Origin: Pseudomonas benzenivorans
GTDB lineage: Bacteria; Pseudomonadota; Gammaproteobacteria; Pseudomonadales; Pseudomonadaceae
DNA: 64,000 nucleotides
Assembly (NCBI RefSeq): GCF_033547155.1
Contig: NZ_CP137892.1
Span: 4,340,001-4,404,000, forward strand
Reading direction: 5' to 3'
Shown here: one piece after another, positions 16,434 through 26,260 of the stretch
How positions within the stretch are numbered: position 1 is the first letter of the stretch
Layout of the letters: every line of letters begins with the position of its first letter
Made by a program: the position numbers and the translations under genes
Notes under the pieces: generated by a model
Databases searched by the model: none
Told to the model about the DNA's origin: nothing
Seen by the model: the letters and a program-made list of their open reading frames with translations, nothing else

Positions 16434-17615
16434 ATGCTCACCGCCCACCACCGCACCCTGATCAAAGCCACGGTACCGCTGCTGGAAAGCGGCGGCGAGG
16501 CCCTGACCCGCCACTTCTACCAGCTGATGTTCGCCGAATACCCCGAGGTGCGCGCGCTGTTCAATCAGGCCCACCAGGCCAGCGGCCAGCAGCAACGGGC
16601 CCTGGCCAACGCGGTGCTGATGTACGCCCGGCATATCGACCGGCTCGAGGCCCTCGGCCCGCTGGTCGGGCAGATCGTCAACAAGCACGTGTCGCTGCAG
16701 ATCCTCCCGGAGCACTACCCGATAGTCGGCAGCTGCCTGCTGCGGGCGATCCGCGAGGTGCTCGGCGCCGAGATCGCCACCGACGCGGTGCTCGACGCCT
16801 GGGCCGCCGCCTACGGCCAGCTGGCCGACCTGTTGATCGGCGCCGAGGAGAAGGCCTACGCCGCCAATGCCGAGGCCCCCGGCGGCTGGCGCGGTGCCCG
16901 CGGCTTCCGCCTGGCGCGCAAGGTGCCAGAGAGCGAGGAGATCGTCTCGCTGTACCTGGCGCCGGAGGACGGCGGCGCGCTGCTGGACTTCCAGCCGGGG
17001 CAGTACATCGGCCTGCGCCTGCTGCTGGACGGCGAGGAACTGCGCCGCAACTATTCGCTGTCGGCCCTGGGCAACGGCCGCGAATACCGCATCAGCGTCA
17101 AGCGCGAGCCCGGCGGGCGGGTGTCGAACTACCTGCACGACCGCTTGCAGGTCGGCGAGCGCCTGGAGCTGTTCGCCCCGGCCGGCGACTTCGTGCTGCG
17201 GCCGTCGAGCAAGCCGCTGGTGCTGATCAGCGCCGGCGTCGGCATCACCCCGGCGCTGAGCATGCTCGAGGCGGCGCGCGGCAGTGGCCGGCCGATCCAC
17301 TTCATCCACTGCGCGCGCCACGCCGGGGTGCACGCCTTCCGCGACTGGATCGCGGGCCAGGCCATCGAGCACCCGCAGCTCAAACACTACGTGTGCTACA
17401 GCGAGCCGCGCGAGGGCGACGCGGCCGACGCCCAGGGCCTGCTCAGCCGCGAGCAGCTGGCCGAGTGGCTGCCGGCCGAACGCGACCTGGACGCCTACTT
17501 CCTCGGGCCCAAGCCGTTCATGGCGATGGTCAAGCGCCATCTGCACGAACTGGGTGTGCCGGCGAGCCAGAGCCACTACGAGTTCTTCGGCCCGGCCGCC
17601 GCGCTGGACAGTTAA
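16434..17615 (+). CDS. fhp: flavohaemoprotein, nitric oxide dioxygenase
   Basis: A 393-residue three-domain protein. The N-terminal globin (about 1-140) has the distal region YPEVRALFNQAHQASGQQ and the proximal-histidine helix VNKHVSL. The FAD-binding domain follows (about 150-260, with RRNYSLS and GGRVSNYLHD). The NAD-binding domain is at the C-terminus (ISAGVGITPALSML, YFLGPKPFMAMVKRHL). It oxidises NO to nitrate using O2 and NADH in the cytoplasm. The ATG at 16434 is preceded by AGAGGAAAG. It is controlled by the divergent NorR through the sigma-54 promoter, and ppyR and nnrS follow in the same direction. Confidence 0.95.
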   Translation: MLTAHHRTLIKATVPLLESGGEALTRHFYQLMFAEYPEVRALFNQAHQASGQQQRALANAVLMYARHIDRLEALGPLVGQIVNKHVSLQILPEHYPIVGSCLLRAIREVLGAEIATDAVLDAWAAAYGQLADLLIGAEEKAYAANAEAPGGWRGARGFRLARKVPESEEIVSLYLAPEDGGALLDFQPGQYIGLRLLLDGEELRRNYSLSALGNGREYRISVKREPGGRVSNYLHDRLQVGERLELFAPAGDFVLRPSSKPLVLISAGVGITPALSMLEAARGSGRPIHFIHCARHAGVHAFRDWIAGQAIEHPQLKHYVCYSEPREGDAADAQGLLSREQLAEWLPAERDLDAYFLGPKPFMAMVKRHLHELGVPASQSHYEFFGPAAALDS

Positions 17616-17645
17616 GCCAAGGGGCCCAAGGCCCGGGAGGCAAGC

Positions 17646-17900
17646 ATGATGACTCTGTTCGACTGCCCCGAATGGGCGCTGCGCCTGGCCAACCGCTTGC
17701 TCGGCGGCGGGCTGGCGCTGCTGCTGGCCGGCCTGTTCGGCGCCTACGGCCTGGACGTCCACCTGGGCCTGCCCGCTCAGGTGGCCGCCCACAGCCTGGT
17801 GATCCTCGGCCCGAGTCTGCTCAAGCTCGGCTATGTGCTGCGCCTGGCGGCGCAGCACCGTCTCAAGCGCTTGGAGGGCCCCTGCTGTGCTGCTGCATGA
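17646..17900 (+). CDS. ppyR: PpyR-like small transmembrane protein
   Basis: An 84-residue protein with two hydrophobic helices (LGGGLALLLAGLFGAYGL and a second from VAAHSLVILG), ending in a basic segment. In P. aeruginosa a small membrane protein called PpyR, reported to affect psl and pyoverdine expression, sits between fhp and nnrS; the position here is the same. The assignment rests mainly on context. The last 14 bases overlap the next gene, so the two are probably translated together. Confidence 0.7.
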   Translation: MMTLFDCPEWALRLANRLLGGGLALLLAGLFGAYGLDVHLGLPAQVAAHSLVILGPSLLKLGYVLRLAAQHRLKRLEGPCCAAA

Positions 17901-19077
17901 TCGCGCTCAGGCGCTGGCCATCGCGCCGCTCTGGCGTTTGGGTTTTCGCCCCTTCTTCCTCGGCGGCGCGGTCTTCGCCGTGCTGGCGCTGGGCCTGTGG
18001 CTGACCGCACTGCAGGGCTGGCTGGGTGCCTGGCAGCCGGTCGGCGGCAGCCTGGCCTGGCACCGCCACGAGCTGCCGTTCGGCTTCGGCGTGGCGATCA
18101 TCGCCGGTTTCCTGCTGACCGCCGTGCAGAACTGGACCGGCCGCCCGGGCCTGGCCGGACGGCCACTGGCGGCGCTGTTCGGCCTGTGGCTGGCGGCGCG
18201 CCTGGCCTGGCTGGGCGGGGCGCCGCTGCCGCTGTTGCTGGCGCTGCAACTGCCCTTTCTGCCGCTGCTGGCCCTGTTGCTCGGCCGCCAGCTGTGGGCG
18301 GCACGGCAACGGCGCAACTACCCCATAGTCGGCGTGCTGCTGGCCCTCGCCGCCTGCGAGTACCTGCTGCTCCAGGGCCTGGCCCTGGGCGACGAGGCCC
18401 TGCAGCGGCGCGGCGCGCTCACCGGGCTGTGGCTGATCGGCAGCCTGGTCGGGCTGATCGGCGGCCGGGTGATTCCCTTCTTCACCCAGCGCGGGCAGGG
18501 CAAGGCGCAGGCCACGACGTCGCAGCCGCGCCTGGACCTGCTGGTGTTGCTGCTGTCGCTGCTGATCGCCGCCTTGCTGGCCGCCGGCCTGGGCCTGCAG
18601 CCACGGCCCTGGCTGGCGGTGCCGCTGCTGGCCCTGGCACTGCTGCACGGCCTGCGCTTGCGGCGCTGGTATGCCCCCGGCATCTGGCGCGTGCCACTGC
18701 TGTGGTCGCTGCACCTGGCCTATGCCTGGCTGGCGCTGGCCGCACTGGGTCTGGCGCTCTGGCACCTGGGCCTGCAGCCGCAGGCCAGCCTGGGCTATCA
18801 CGCCCTGGCGGTGGGCGCGGTCGGCGGGATGATCCTGGCGATGCTGGCGCGGGTCAGCCTGGGCCACACCGGCCGGCCGCTGCAGCCGGCGCCGGCCATG
18901 ACCTGGGCCTTCGCCAGCCTGCAACTGGCGGCCCTGCTGCGGGTGCTGCTGGCGCCCTGGCTGCCGGCCGCCGGGCTGTGGCTATCCGGCGCCTGCTGGC
19001 TGCTGGGCTTCGCCCTGTTCCTGCGCCACTACGCCGGCCTGTTCTGCCAGCCGCGGGTCGACGGCCAGCCGGGCTGA
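17887..19077 (+). CDS. nnrS: NnrS family haem/copper membrane protein
   Basis: A 396-residue, 12-helix inner-membrane protein. NnrS hallmarks are the APLWRLGFRPFFL start, WHRHELPFGFGVAIIAGFLLTA, the RVIPFFTQRG loop and the late LGYHALAVGAVGGMILAMLARVSLGHTGR segment with conserved histidines. NnrS proteins protect against nitrosative stress. I choose the GTG at 17887, which has GGAGG at 17873-17877 and overlaps the end of ppyR; a longer frame to 17833 would run through ppyR without a ribosome site. It is convergent with gcdG and ends 6 bases before it. Confidence 0.9.
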   Translation: MLLHDRAQALAIAPLWRLGFRPFFLGGAVFAVLALGLWLTALQGWLGAWQPVGGSLAWHRHELPFGFGVAIIAGFLLTAVQNWTGRPGLAGRPLAALFGLWLAARLAWLGGAPLPLLLALQLPFLPLLALLLGRQLWAARQRRNYPIVGVLLALAACEYLLLQGLALGDEALQRRGALTGLWLIGSLVGLIGGRVIPFFTQRGQGKAQATTSQPRLDLLVLLLSLLIAALLAAGLGLQPRPWLAVPLLALALLHGLRLRRWYAPGIWRVPLLWSLHLAYAWLALAALGLALWHLGLQPQASLGYHALAVGAVGGMILAMLARVSLGHTGRPLQPAPAMTWAFASLQLAALLRVLLAPWLPAAGLWLSGACWLLGFALFLRHYAGLFCQPRVDGQPG

Positions 19078-19083
19078 GACGGC

Positions 19084-20307
19084 TCAGACCACCCCGGCCC
19101 GACGCAGGGCGGCGACCTGCTCGGCGTCCAGGCCGAGCCAGCGCTGCAGCACCTGTTCGCTGTGCTCGCCGAGCAACGGCGGCGCGTTGCGGTACTGCAC
19201 CGGGGTGGCCGACAGGCGGATCGGGCTGGCCACCTGGGGCACGCTGCCGGCCAGCGGGTGGGGCAACTCGACGCGCAGGCCGCGGGCCTGCACCTGGGGA
19301 TCGGCGAACACCTGGGCCAGGTCGTTGATCGGCCCGCAGGGCACCCCGGCCGCCTCCAGCTGGGCGATCCATTCGGCGGTGGTCTTGAACACCGTGGCCT
19401 GGCGGATCAGCGGGATCAGCTCGGCGCGATGGGCCACGCGAGACTGGTTGGTGGAAAAGCGCGGGTCGTCGGCCAAAGCCGTCAGGCCGGCGACCTCGCA
19501 AAACTTGCGGAACTGGCCGTCGTTGCCGACGGTGAGGATGAAATCGCCGTCGGCACTGGGGAAGTCCTGGTACGGCACGATGTTCGGGTGGGCGTTGCCC
19601 AGGCGCCGGGGCGGCGTGCCGGTGGTCAGGTAGTTCATCGCCTGGTTGGCCAGGCAGGCCACCTGCACGTCGAGCAGGGCCATGTCGATATGCTGGCCCT
19701 CGCCGGTCTGCTCCCGGCTGGCCAGGGCGGCGAGCATGGCGGCGGTGGAATACAGGCCGGTGAGGATGTCGGTCAGGGCCACGCCGACCTTGACCGGGCC
19801 GGCGCCCTCCTCGCCCTCGGGGCGCCCGGTCAGGCTCATCAACCCGCCCAGGCCCTGGATCATGAAGTCGTAGCCGGCGCGCTTCGCGTAGGGGCCATGC
19901 TGGCCGAAGCCGGTGATCGAGCAGTAGATCAGCCGCGGGTTGAGCGCCTTGAGGCTCTGGTAGTCGAGGCCGTAGGCGGCCAGGCCGCCGACCTTGAAGT
20001 TCTCGATGAGGATGTCGGCCTTGGCCGCCAGCTCGCGGACGATGCGCTGGCCCTCGGCCTGGGTGAAGTCCAGGGTCAGCGACTGCTTGTTGCGGTTGGC
20101 CGCGAGGTAATAGGCCGCCTCGCTGGTGTTCTCGCCCTGGCCGTCCTTGAGGTAGGGCGGGCCCCAGTGGCGGGTGTCGTCGCCGGTGCCGGGGCGCTCG
20201 ACCTTGACCACCTCGGCGCCGAGGTCGGCGAGGATCTGCCCGGCCCAGGGCCCGGCGAGTACGCGGGACAGGTCGAGTACACGGATATGGGACAGGGCGC
20301 CGGACAT
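19084..20307 (-). CDS. gcdG: CaiB/BaiF family CoA-transferase, glutarate CoA-transferase
   Basis: A 407-residue class III CoA-transferase. The start motif (RVLDLSRVLAGPWAGQILADLGAEVVKVE), NRNKQSLTLDF, the IENFKVGGL block and the catalytic-aspartate region before VQVACLANQAMNYL are all family features. It lies 78 bases downstream of gcdH on the same strand. In Pseudomonas the partner of glutaryl-CoA dehydrogenase activates glutarate with CoA, so this role is likely. The ATG at 20307 has GAGG upstream; the 24-residue extension is rejected. Related transferases act on other dicarboxylates, so substrate confidence is lower than family confidence. Confidence 0.85.
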   Translation of the reverse strand: MSGALSHIRVLDLSRVLAGPWAGQILADLGAEVVKVERPGTGDDTRHWGPPYLKDGQGENTSEAAYYLAANRNKQSLTLDFTQAEGQRIVRELAAKADILIENFKVGGLAAYGLDYQSLKALNPRLIYCSITGFGQHGPYAKRAGYDFMIQGLGGLMSLTGRPEGEEGAGPVKVGVALTDILTGLYSTAAMLAALASREQTGEGQHIDMALLDVQVACLANQAMNYLTTGTPPRRLGNAHPNIVPYQDFPSADGDFILTVGNDGQFRKFCEVAGLTALADDPRFSTNQSRVAHRAELIPLIRQATVFKTTAEWIAQLEAAGVPCGPINDLAQVFADPQVQARGLRVELPHPLAGSVPQVASPIRLSATPVQYRNAPPLLGEHSEQVLQRWLGLDAEQVAALRRAGVV

Positions 20308-20349
20308 GGGTAGACCTCGTGAAGAGCTGGAAACGGCAACGGACGCAGG

Positions 20350-20380
20350 GTGGGTTGGCCGCAGAGCGGCGTAACCCATC
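20350..20380. repeat. palindromic intergenic repeat (TGGGTT...AACCCA type)
   Basis: TGGGTT and AACCCA(TC) are inverted around a GGCCGCAGAGCGGC core in the gcdH-gcdG spacer; related to the element at 13049-13081. Confidence 0.45.
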
Positions 20381-20385
20381 GGGCG

Positions 20386-21564
20386 TCAGAAGAACGCCTG
20401 GATGCCGGTCTGGGCGCGGCCGAGGATCAGCGCATGCACGTCGTGGGTGCCCTCGTAGGTGTTGACCACCTCCAGGTTGACCAGATGGCGGGCCACGCCG
20501 AACTCGTCGCTGATGCCGTTGCCGCCGAGCATGTCGCGGGCCAGGCGGGCAATGTCCAGGGCCTTGCCGCAGCTGTTGCGCTTCATGATCGAGGTGATTT
20601 CCACCGCCGCCGTGCCCTCGTCCTTCATCCGGCCGAGGCGCAGGCAGCCCTGCAGGGCCAGGGTGATCTCGGTCTGCATGTCGGCCAGTTTCTTCTGGAT
20701 CAGTTGGTTGGCAGCCAGCGGGCGGCCGAACTGCTGGCGGTCCAGGCAGTACTGGCGGGCGGTGTGCCAGCAGAACTCGGCGGCGCCCAGGGCGCCCCAG
20801 CTGATGCCGTAGCGGGCGGAATTCAGGCAGGTGAAGGGCCCCTTGAGACCGCGCACCTCGGGGAAGGCGTTTTCCTCGGGGCAGAACACGTTGTCCATGA
20901 CGATCTCGCCGGTGATCGACGCACGCAGGCCGACCTTGCCGTGGATGGCCGGGGCGGAGAGGCCGGCCCAGCCCTTCTCCAGGACGAAGCCGCGGATCTC
21001 GCCGGCGTCGTCCTTGGCCCAGACCACGAACACATCGGCGATCGGGCTGTTGGTGATCCACATCTTGCTGCCGGACAGGCGGTAGCCGCCCTCGACCTTC
21101 TTCGCCCGGCAGACCATGGCGCCCGGGTCGGAGCCGTGGTTCGGTTCGGTCAGGCCGAAGCAGCCGATCAGCTCGCCGCTGGCCAGCTTGGGCAGGTACT
21201 TCTGCTTGGTCGCCTCGTTACCGAACTCGAAGATCGGCACCATCACCAGGGAGGACTGCACGCTCATCATCGAGCGGTAGCCGGAGTCGACCCGCTCCAC
21301 CTCGCGGGCGATCAGGCCGTAGCTCACGTAGTTCAGGCCGCTGCCGCCGTAAGCCTCGGGGATGGTGGCGCCGAGCAGGCCGGTTTCGCCCATCTCGCGG
21401 AAGATCGCCGGATCGGTGTGCTCGTGGCGGAAGGCCTCCAGCACCCTGGGGGCCAGCTTGTCGGCGGCGAACTGCTGGGCACTGTCGCGCACCATGCGCT
21501 CTTCTTCGGTCAGTTGCTGGTCGAGCAGCAGCGGGTCGATCCAGTTGAAGCTTGCCTTGGCCAT
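20386..21564 (-). CDS. gcdH: glutaryl-CoA dehydrogenase
   Basis: A 392-residue acyl-CoA dehydrogenase that oxidises and decarboxylates glutaryl-CoA to crotonyl-CoA, with FAD as cofactor. Features include [36 protein letters not shown] FAD loop elements, the catalytic-glutamate region ending [21 protein letters not shown], and the length of known GcdH. The ATG at 21564 starts MAKASFNW; the 40-residue upstream extension is rejected. It is divergent from its likely activator gcdR, with a 196-base region bearing inverted repeats, and is followed by gcdG. Confidence 0.95.
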   Translation of the reverse strand: MAKASFNWIDPLLLDQQLTEEERMVRDSAQQFAADKLAPRVLEAFRHEHTDPAIFREMGETGLLGATIPEAYGGSGLNYVSYGLIAREVERVDSGYRSMMSVQSSLVMVPIFEFGNEATKQKYLPKLASGELIGCFGLTEPNHGSDPGAMVCRAKKVEGGYRLSGSKMWITNSPIADVFVVWAKDDAGEIRGFVLEKGWAGLSAPAIHGKVGLRASITGEIVMDNVFCPEENAFPEVRGLKGPFTCLNSARYGISWGALGAAEFCWHTARQYCLDRQQFGRPLAANQLIQKKLADMQTEITLALQGCLRLGRMKDEGTAAVEITSIMKRNSCGKALDIARLARDMLGGNGISDEFGVARHLVNLEVVNTYEGTHDVHALILGRAQTGIQAFF

Positions 21565-21671
21565 GGGGAAACACCTCGAGTCGGGTCGGTGAAGCGGCGG
21601 GACGGGAGCGGCGGCGCCCCAGCCACGCGGGTATCGGTCGATCCTAGGCCTGCCAGGCGCTGCGGACAAAC

Positions 21672-21756
21672 GAGTTATTCGCACCTAACTGTGCGATAAA
21701 CTCACTTCGTAATGGCATTGAACGCCTAAAAATGCGAGACAAAGTGAGGGTGTCGC
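21672..21756. promoter_or_regulatory. likely GcdR operator region between gcdH and gcdR
   Basis: The first inverted repeat has arms GAGTTATTCGCAC (21672-21684) and GTGCGATAAACTC (21691-21703), 11 of 13 matching. A second, TGCGAGACA...TGTCGCA, spans 21733-21756. Both share a TGCGA/TCGCA core, as expected for one LysR-type regulator binding recall and activation sites. Confidence 0.6.
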
Positions 21757-21760
21757 ACAT

Positions 21761-22666
21761 ATGCGTCGTAAGATCCCCAGCACCGCCGCCCTGGTCGCCT
21801 TCGAGTCGGCCGCCCGCCACCAGAGCTTCACCAAGGCCGCCGAGGAGCTGGCGCTGACCCAGAGCGCCATCTGCCGCCAGGTCGCCGGCCTCGAGGAGTT
21901 CCTCGGCGTCGAGCTGTTCCGCCGCTCGCGGCGCGGGGTCAAGCTGACCGAAGCCGGGCTGGCCTATGCCCGGCGGGTGGCCGCCCAACTCGACGCGGTG
22001 GAGCGCGACACCCTGGCGGTGATGGGCCAGCAGGGGGCCATGAGCATCGAGCTGGCGGTGGTGCCGACCTTCGGCACCCAGTGGCTGCTGCCACGCCTCA
22101 AGGACTTCCAGCGCCTGCACCCAGAGGTCACGGTCAACCTGACCAACCGCACCCGGCCCTTCCTGTTCGCCGACACCGACTTCGACGCGGCCATCTACTT
22201 CGGCGACGGCGACTGGTCGGGCACCGCCGCCCACCCGCTGATGCGCGAGAACGCCATGCCGGTGTGCAGCCCGGCCCTGCTCGGCGAGCACATCAGCCTC
22301 GACGCCGAGCAGATCGCCGGGCTGCCGCTGCTGCAGCAGACCACCCGCCCCTATGCCTGGCGCCAGTGGTTCGCCTCGCTGGGGCTGAGCGTGCCGCGGG
22401 ACCTCGGCGGGCCGCGCTACGAGCTGTTCTCCATGCTGGCCCAGGCGGCCATGCACGACATGGGCGTGGCGCTGATCCCGCCCTTCCTGATCCAGCGCGA
22501 GCTGGCCGAGGGCCGCCTGGTGCTGGCCCTGGAACATGCCTGCCGCAGCGACAAGGCGTATTACCTGGTGATACCCGAACGCAAGGTGGAGTCCGCCGCC
22601 CTGCAGCGCCTGCGCGACTGGCTGGTGGCCGAGGCGCGGCATTATGCCGCGGCCAACGGCCTGTAA
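21761..22666 (+). CDS. gcdR: LysR-family regulator of glutarate catabolism
   Basis: A 301-residue LysR protein. The N-terminal HTH covers about residues 5-64 (FTKAAEELALTQSAICRQV, then FRRSRRGVKLTEAG), and the C-terminal effector domain belongs to the GcvA-like subgroup (VVPTFGTQWLLPRL). It is divergent from gcdH, the standard arrangement of gcdR. It is inferred to activate gcdH-gcdG in response to glutarate. GAGGG lies 10 nt before the ATG. Confidence 0.9.
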   Translation: MRRKIPSTAALVAFESAARHQSFTKAAEELALTQSAICRQVAGLEEFLGVELFRRSRRGVKLTEAGLAYARRVAAQLDAVERDTLAVMGQQGAMSIELAVVPTFGTQWLLPRLKDFQRLHPEVTVNLTNRTRPFLFADTDFDAAIYFGDGDWSGTAAHPLMRENAMPVCSPALLGEHISLDAEQIAGLPLLQQTTRPYAWRQWFASLGLSVPRDLGGPRYELFSMLAQAAMHDMGVALIPPFLIQRELAEGRLVLALEHACRSDKAYYLVIPERKVESAALQRLRDWLVAEARHYAAANGL

Positions 22667-23225
22667 TAGGGCCCTGCAACCGCTATCGGCATGTAGCTCG
22701 CACGGTGTTCGACGACATCCTTTTTTCCATTAGCGCCATCGCCGACGCCGCGGGGCCGCTAGGCTCCGTCCTGCAGCAGAGCTGACCCCGTAGTCAATTA
22801 TCTTGCAGGCTACAGCCCTACTCGCTGAGTTACCCTTTGTCAGCCCTGCTCTTCGTCGCGGCATCCGCGTCCAGCCCTAGCAACCCGTGGGGCGGACCCT
22901 GTACGGGCGAGACAGCCGGCAGAATGATGAACCCTGATTCATGTCGAGGATACCGATAGCCACCGCAAAACCCGTTAATCGATCCGCAGGCGCCGGTGTA
23001 GCAGGGCTCGCCCGGAAAATCTGGCCATAAAGTCAAAGCGTGACCTGTAGTTATCGCCAGGTTTTACTCCAGAACGCCTTGAAGCCCCCGCGCTTCGCCT
23101 GCAAAATGCCGCGCCCTGCCCTCGCAGAAGCATCTGCTAGGGTGGGTTTGTGCTGATCCTCCCCATTGCCCGCGTGCCATCCGTAGTGCGCCGGTTCACT
23201 AAAAAGATCACGCAGGAGAAAAGAA
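22667..23225. other. 559-base intergenic region without a supported gene
   Basis: I see no convincing reading frame. A hairpin CCCT-c-GCAGA-AGCA-TCTGC-t-AGGG at 23119-23142 lies about 85 bases before pntAA. The ribosome site AGGAG stands just before the pntAA GTG. Promoters for pntAA probably lie here but no clear -35/-10 pair was found. Confidence 0.5.
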
Positions 23226-24347
23226 GTGCACATCGGTGTTCCTCTCGAAACCCAAGCCGGCGAGACGCGGGTAGCCGCGACTCCGGAGACCATCAAGAAG
23301 CTGATCGGCCAAGGCCATCAGGTAACCGTCCAGAGCGGCGCGGGGGTCAGCGCCAGCATTCCGGACAGCGCCTACGCGGCAGTCGGCGCCTCCATCGGCA
23401 GCGATGCCGCCGCCTTCGGCGCCGACCTGGTGCTCAAGGTCGTGGCGCCGAGCGAGGCCGAGCTGGCGCACATGAAGACCGGCGCGGTGCTGGTCGGCAT
23501 GCTCAACCCGTTCAGCAACGAGACCATCGCGCGGATGAACGCCCGCGGCATCACCGCCTTCGCCCTGGAAGCGGCGCCGCGCACCTCCCGCGCCCAGAGC
23601 CTGGACGTGCTGTCGTCCCAGGCCAACATCGCCGGCTACAAGGCGGTGATGCTCGCGGCCAACCACTACCCGCGTTTCATGCCCATGCTGATGACCGCCG
23701 CCGGCACGGTGAAGGCCGCCCGCGTGCTGATCCTCGGCGCCGGCGTCGCCGGCCTGCAGGCCATCGCCACGGCCAAGCGCCTGGGTGCGGTGATCGAGGC
23801 CTCCGACGTGCGCCCGGCGGTGAAGGAGCAGATCGAGTCGCTCGGCGCCAAGTTCGTCGACGTGCCCTTCGAGACCGATGAGGAGCGCGAGTGCGCCCAG
23901 GGCGTCGGCGGCTATGCCCGGCCGATGCCGCAGTCGTGGATGGAGCGCCAGGCCAGAGCGGTGCACGAGCGCGCCAAGCAGGCCGATATCGTCATCACCA
24001 CCGCGCTGATCCCCGGCCGCAAGGCCCCGGTGCTGCTGAAGGAAGAAACGGTCAAGGAAATGAAGCCCGGCTCGGTGGTCATCGACCTGGCCGCGGCCCA
24101 GGGCGGCAACTGCCCGCTGACGGTCGCCGAACAGGTGGTCATCCAGCACGGCGTGACCATCGTCGGCCACAGCAACCTGGCCGCCATGGTGCCGGCCGAT
24201 GCCTCGGCGCTGTACGCGCGCAACCTGCTGGACTTCCTCAAGCTGGTCATCGACAAGGACGGCCAGTTCCACCTCAACCTCGAAGACGACATCGTCGCCG
24301 CGTGCCTGATGTGCCGCGACGGCCAAGTCGTGCGCAACAACGGCTAA
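23226..24347 (+). CDS. pntAA: NAD(P) transhydrogenase subunit alpha 1
   Basis: A 373-residue soluble domain (dI) of the proton-translocating transhydrogenase, which binds NAD(H). It begins [24 protein letters not shown] in alanine dehydrogenase/PntA style and has the Rossmann motif [18 protein letters not shown], then the [16 protein letters not shown] and GYARPMP segments. The start is GTG with AGGAG 9 bases upstream. It forms a three-gene operon with pntAB and pntB, the split-alpha arrangement of many alphaproteobacteria and Pseudomonas. The complex uses the proton gradient to make NADPH from NADH. Confidence 0.95.
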   Translation: MHIGVPLETQAGETRVAATPETIKKLIGQGHQVTVQSGAGVSASIPDSAYAAVGASIGSDAAAFGADLVLKVVAPSEAELAHMKTGAVLVGMLNPFSNETIARMNARGITAFALEAAPRTSRAQSLDVLSSQANIAGYKAVMLAANHYPRFMPMLMTAAGTVKAARVLILGAGVAGLQAIATAKRLGAVIEASDVRPAVKEQIESLGAKFVDVPFETDEERECAQGVGGYARPMPQSWMERQARAVHERAKQADIVITTALIPGRKAPVLLKEETVKEMKPGSVVIDLAAAQGGNCPLTVAEQVVIQHGVTIVGHSNLAAMVPADASALYARNLLDFLKLVIDKDGQFHLNLEDDIVAACLMCRDGQVVRNNG

Positions 24348-24358
24348 GGAGCAGGGAC

Positions 24359-24673
24359 ATGGATCTGATTTCCGATGGCATCTACAACCTGATCATCTTC
24401 GTGCTGGCGATCTACGTCGGCTACCACGTGGTGTGGAACGTCACCCCGGCCCTGCACACCCCGCTGATGGCGGTGACCAACGCGATTTCCGCGATCGTCA
24501 TCGTCGGCGCCATGCTGGCCGCGGCCCTGACCGTGACCCCGCTGGGCAAGGCCATGGGCACCCTGGCCGTGGCCCTGGCCGCGGTCAACGTGTTCGGTGG
24601 CTTCCTGGTCACCCGGCGCATGCTGGAAATGTTCAAGAAGAAGGCGCCCAAGGCGCAGGCGGAGAAGCACTGA
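24359..24673 (+). CDS. pntAB: NAD(P) transhydrogenase subunit alpha 2
   Basis: A 104-residue membrane subunit with about three helices ([52 protein letters not shown]) and a Lys-rich C-terminal tail. It corresponds to the membrane part of the alpha subunit (dII). It starts 11 bases after pntAA behind AGGAGCAGGG and ends 2 bases before pntB, so all three are co-translated. Confidence 0.95.
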   Translation: MDLISDGIYNLIIFVLAIYVGYHVVWNVTPALHTPLMAVTNAISAIVIVGAMLAAALTVTPLGKAMGTLAVALAAVNVFGGFLVTRRMLEMFKKKAPKAQAEKH

Positions 24674-24675
24674 CC

Positions 24676-26112
24676 ATGAGCATGAACCTGATCACTGTTC
24701 TCTACCTCGTCGCCTCGATCTGCTTTATCCAGGCGCTCAAGGGCCTGTCGCACCCGACCAGCTCGCGCCGCGGCAACCTGTTCGGCATGGTCGGCATGGC
24801 CATCGCCATCGTCACCACGGTCGGCCTGATCTACAAGCTCGGCGCCGAGATGGCCACCGCCGGCATCGGCTACGTGATCGTCGGCCTGCTGATCGGCGGC
24901 ACCGCCGGTTCGATCATGGCCAAGCGCGTCGAGATGACCAAGATGCCCGAGCTGGTGGCCTTCATGCACAGCATGATCGGTCTGGCCGCGGTATTTATCG
25001 CCATCGCCGCCGTGGTCGAGCCGCAGTCCCTGGGCATCGTTGCCAGCATGGCCGACCCGATTCCGGCCGGTAACCGCCTGGAACTGTTCCTTGGCGCGGC
25101 CATCGGTGCCATCACCTTCTCCGGTTCGGTAATCGCCTTCGGCAAGCTGTCGGGCAAGTACAAGTTCCGTCTGTTCCAGGGCGCCCCGGTGGTGTTCAAG
25201 GGCCAGCACCTGTTCAACCTGGCGGTGGGCCTGGCGATCATCGGCCTCGGCCTGGTGTTCACCTTCACCGGCAACCTCAGCGCTTTCGCCCTGCTGGTGG
25301 CCCTGGCCTTCGTCATCGGCGTGCTGATCATCATCCCGATCGGCGGCGCGGACATGCCGGTGGTGGTGTCCATGCTCAACAGCTACTCGGGTTGGGCGGC
25401 GGCCGGTATCGGCTTCTCCCTGAACAACTCGATGCTGATCATCGCCGGTTCGCTGGTGGGCTCCTCGGGTGCGATCCTCTCCTACATCATGTGCAAGGCG
25501 ATGAACCGCTCGTTCTTCAACGTCATCCTCGGCGGCTTCGGCGGCGCGGCGGATGCCGGCCCGGCGGCGGGCAGCAGCGAACAGCGCCCGGTCAAGTCCG
25601 GCTCCAGCGACGACGCCGCCTTCCTGCTGACCAACGCCGACACCGTGATCATCGTGCCCGGCTACGGCCTGGCGGTGGCCCGTGCCCAGCACGCACTGAT
25701 GGAACTGGCCGAGAAGCTGACCCACCTGGGCGTGACCGTGAAGTACGCGATCCACCCGGTTGCGGGTCGTATGCCGGGGCACATGAACGTCCTGCTGGCC
25801 GAGGCCGAGGTGCCTTACGAGCAGGTGTTCGAGATGGAAGACATCAACTCCGAGTTCGGCCAGGCCGACGTGGTGCTGGTGCTCGGCGCCAACGACGTGG
25901 TCAACCCGGCGGCGAAGAACGATCCGAAGTCGCCGATCGCCGGCATGCCGATCCTCGAGGCCTACAAGGCCAAGACCGTGATCGTCAACAAGCGCTCGAT
26001 GGCCAGCGGTTACGCCGGCCTGGACAACGAACTGTTCTACCTGGACAAGACCATGATGGTGTTCGGCGACGCCAAGAAGGTCATCGAGGACATGGTCAAG
26101 GCCGTCGACTGA
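24676..26112 (+). CDS. pntB: NAD(P) transhydrogenase subunit beta
   Basis: A 478-residue subunit. Residues about 1-280 form the membrane domain with many helices, including the family block IGGADMPVVVSMLNSYSGWAAA. The rest is the NADP-binding domain (dIII) with VIIVPGYGLAVARAQHAL, YAIHPVAGRMPGHMNVLLAEA and LVLGANDVVNPAA. With PntAA and PntAB it completes the proton-pumping transhydrogenase. The operon ends at a strong terminator 15 bases downstream. Confidence 0.96.
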   Translation: MSMNLITVLYLVASICFIQALKGLSHPTSSRRGNLFGMVGMAIAIVTTVGLIYKLGAEMATAGIGYVIVGLLIGGTAGSIMAKRVEMTKMPELVAFMHSMIGLAAVFIAIAAVVEPQSLGIVASMADPIPAGNRLELFLGAAIGAITFSGSVIAFGKLSGKYKFRLFQGAPVVFKGQHLFNLAVGLAIIGLGLVFTFTGNLSAFALLVALAFVIGVLIIIPIGGADMPVVVSMLNSYSGWAAAGIGFSLNNSMLIIAGSLVGSSGAILSYIMCKAMNRSFFNVILGGFGGAADAGPAAGSSEQRPVKSGSSDDAAFLLTNADTVIIVPGYGLAVARAQHALMELAEKLTHLGVTVKYAIHPVAGRMPGHMNVLLAEAEVPYEQVFEMEDINSEFGQADVVLVLGANDVVNPAAKNDPKSPIAGMPILEAYKAKTVIVNKRSMASGYAGLDNELFYLDKTMMVFGDAKKVIEDMVKAVD

Positions 26113-26126
26113 CCTCACCCTCGCTG

Positions 26127-26155
26127 AAAAAGCCCGGCCCCGTGCCGGGCTTTTT
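26127..26155 (+). terminator. rho-independent terminator of pntAA-pntAB-pntB
   Basis: Stem GCCCGGC/GCCGGGC (26132-26138 and 26144-26150), loop CCCGT, T5 tail, and a matching A-run upstream. Confidence 0.93.
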
Positions 26156-26260
26156 CATTGCCGGGAGGGCCGTTCAAGCCAGTACAGATAACCCCCAACC
26201 ACCCGACAGGCGCGAATATTTTCTGAACACGGAGTCAATAGCATCGAGCAATCAATTTGC

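Noticed and set aside
22830..23036. 68-codon frame upstream of pntAA on the minus strand
   Set aside because: TTG start, no ribosome site, unusual composition, no recognisable similarity.
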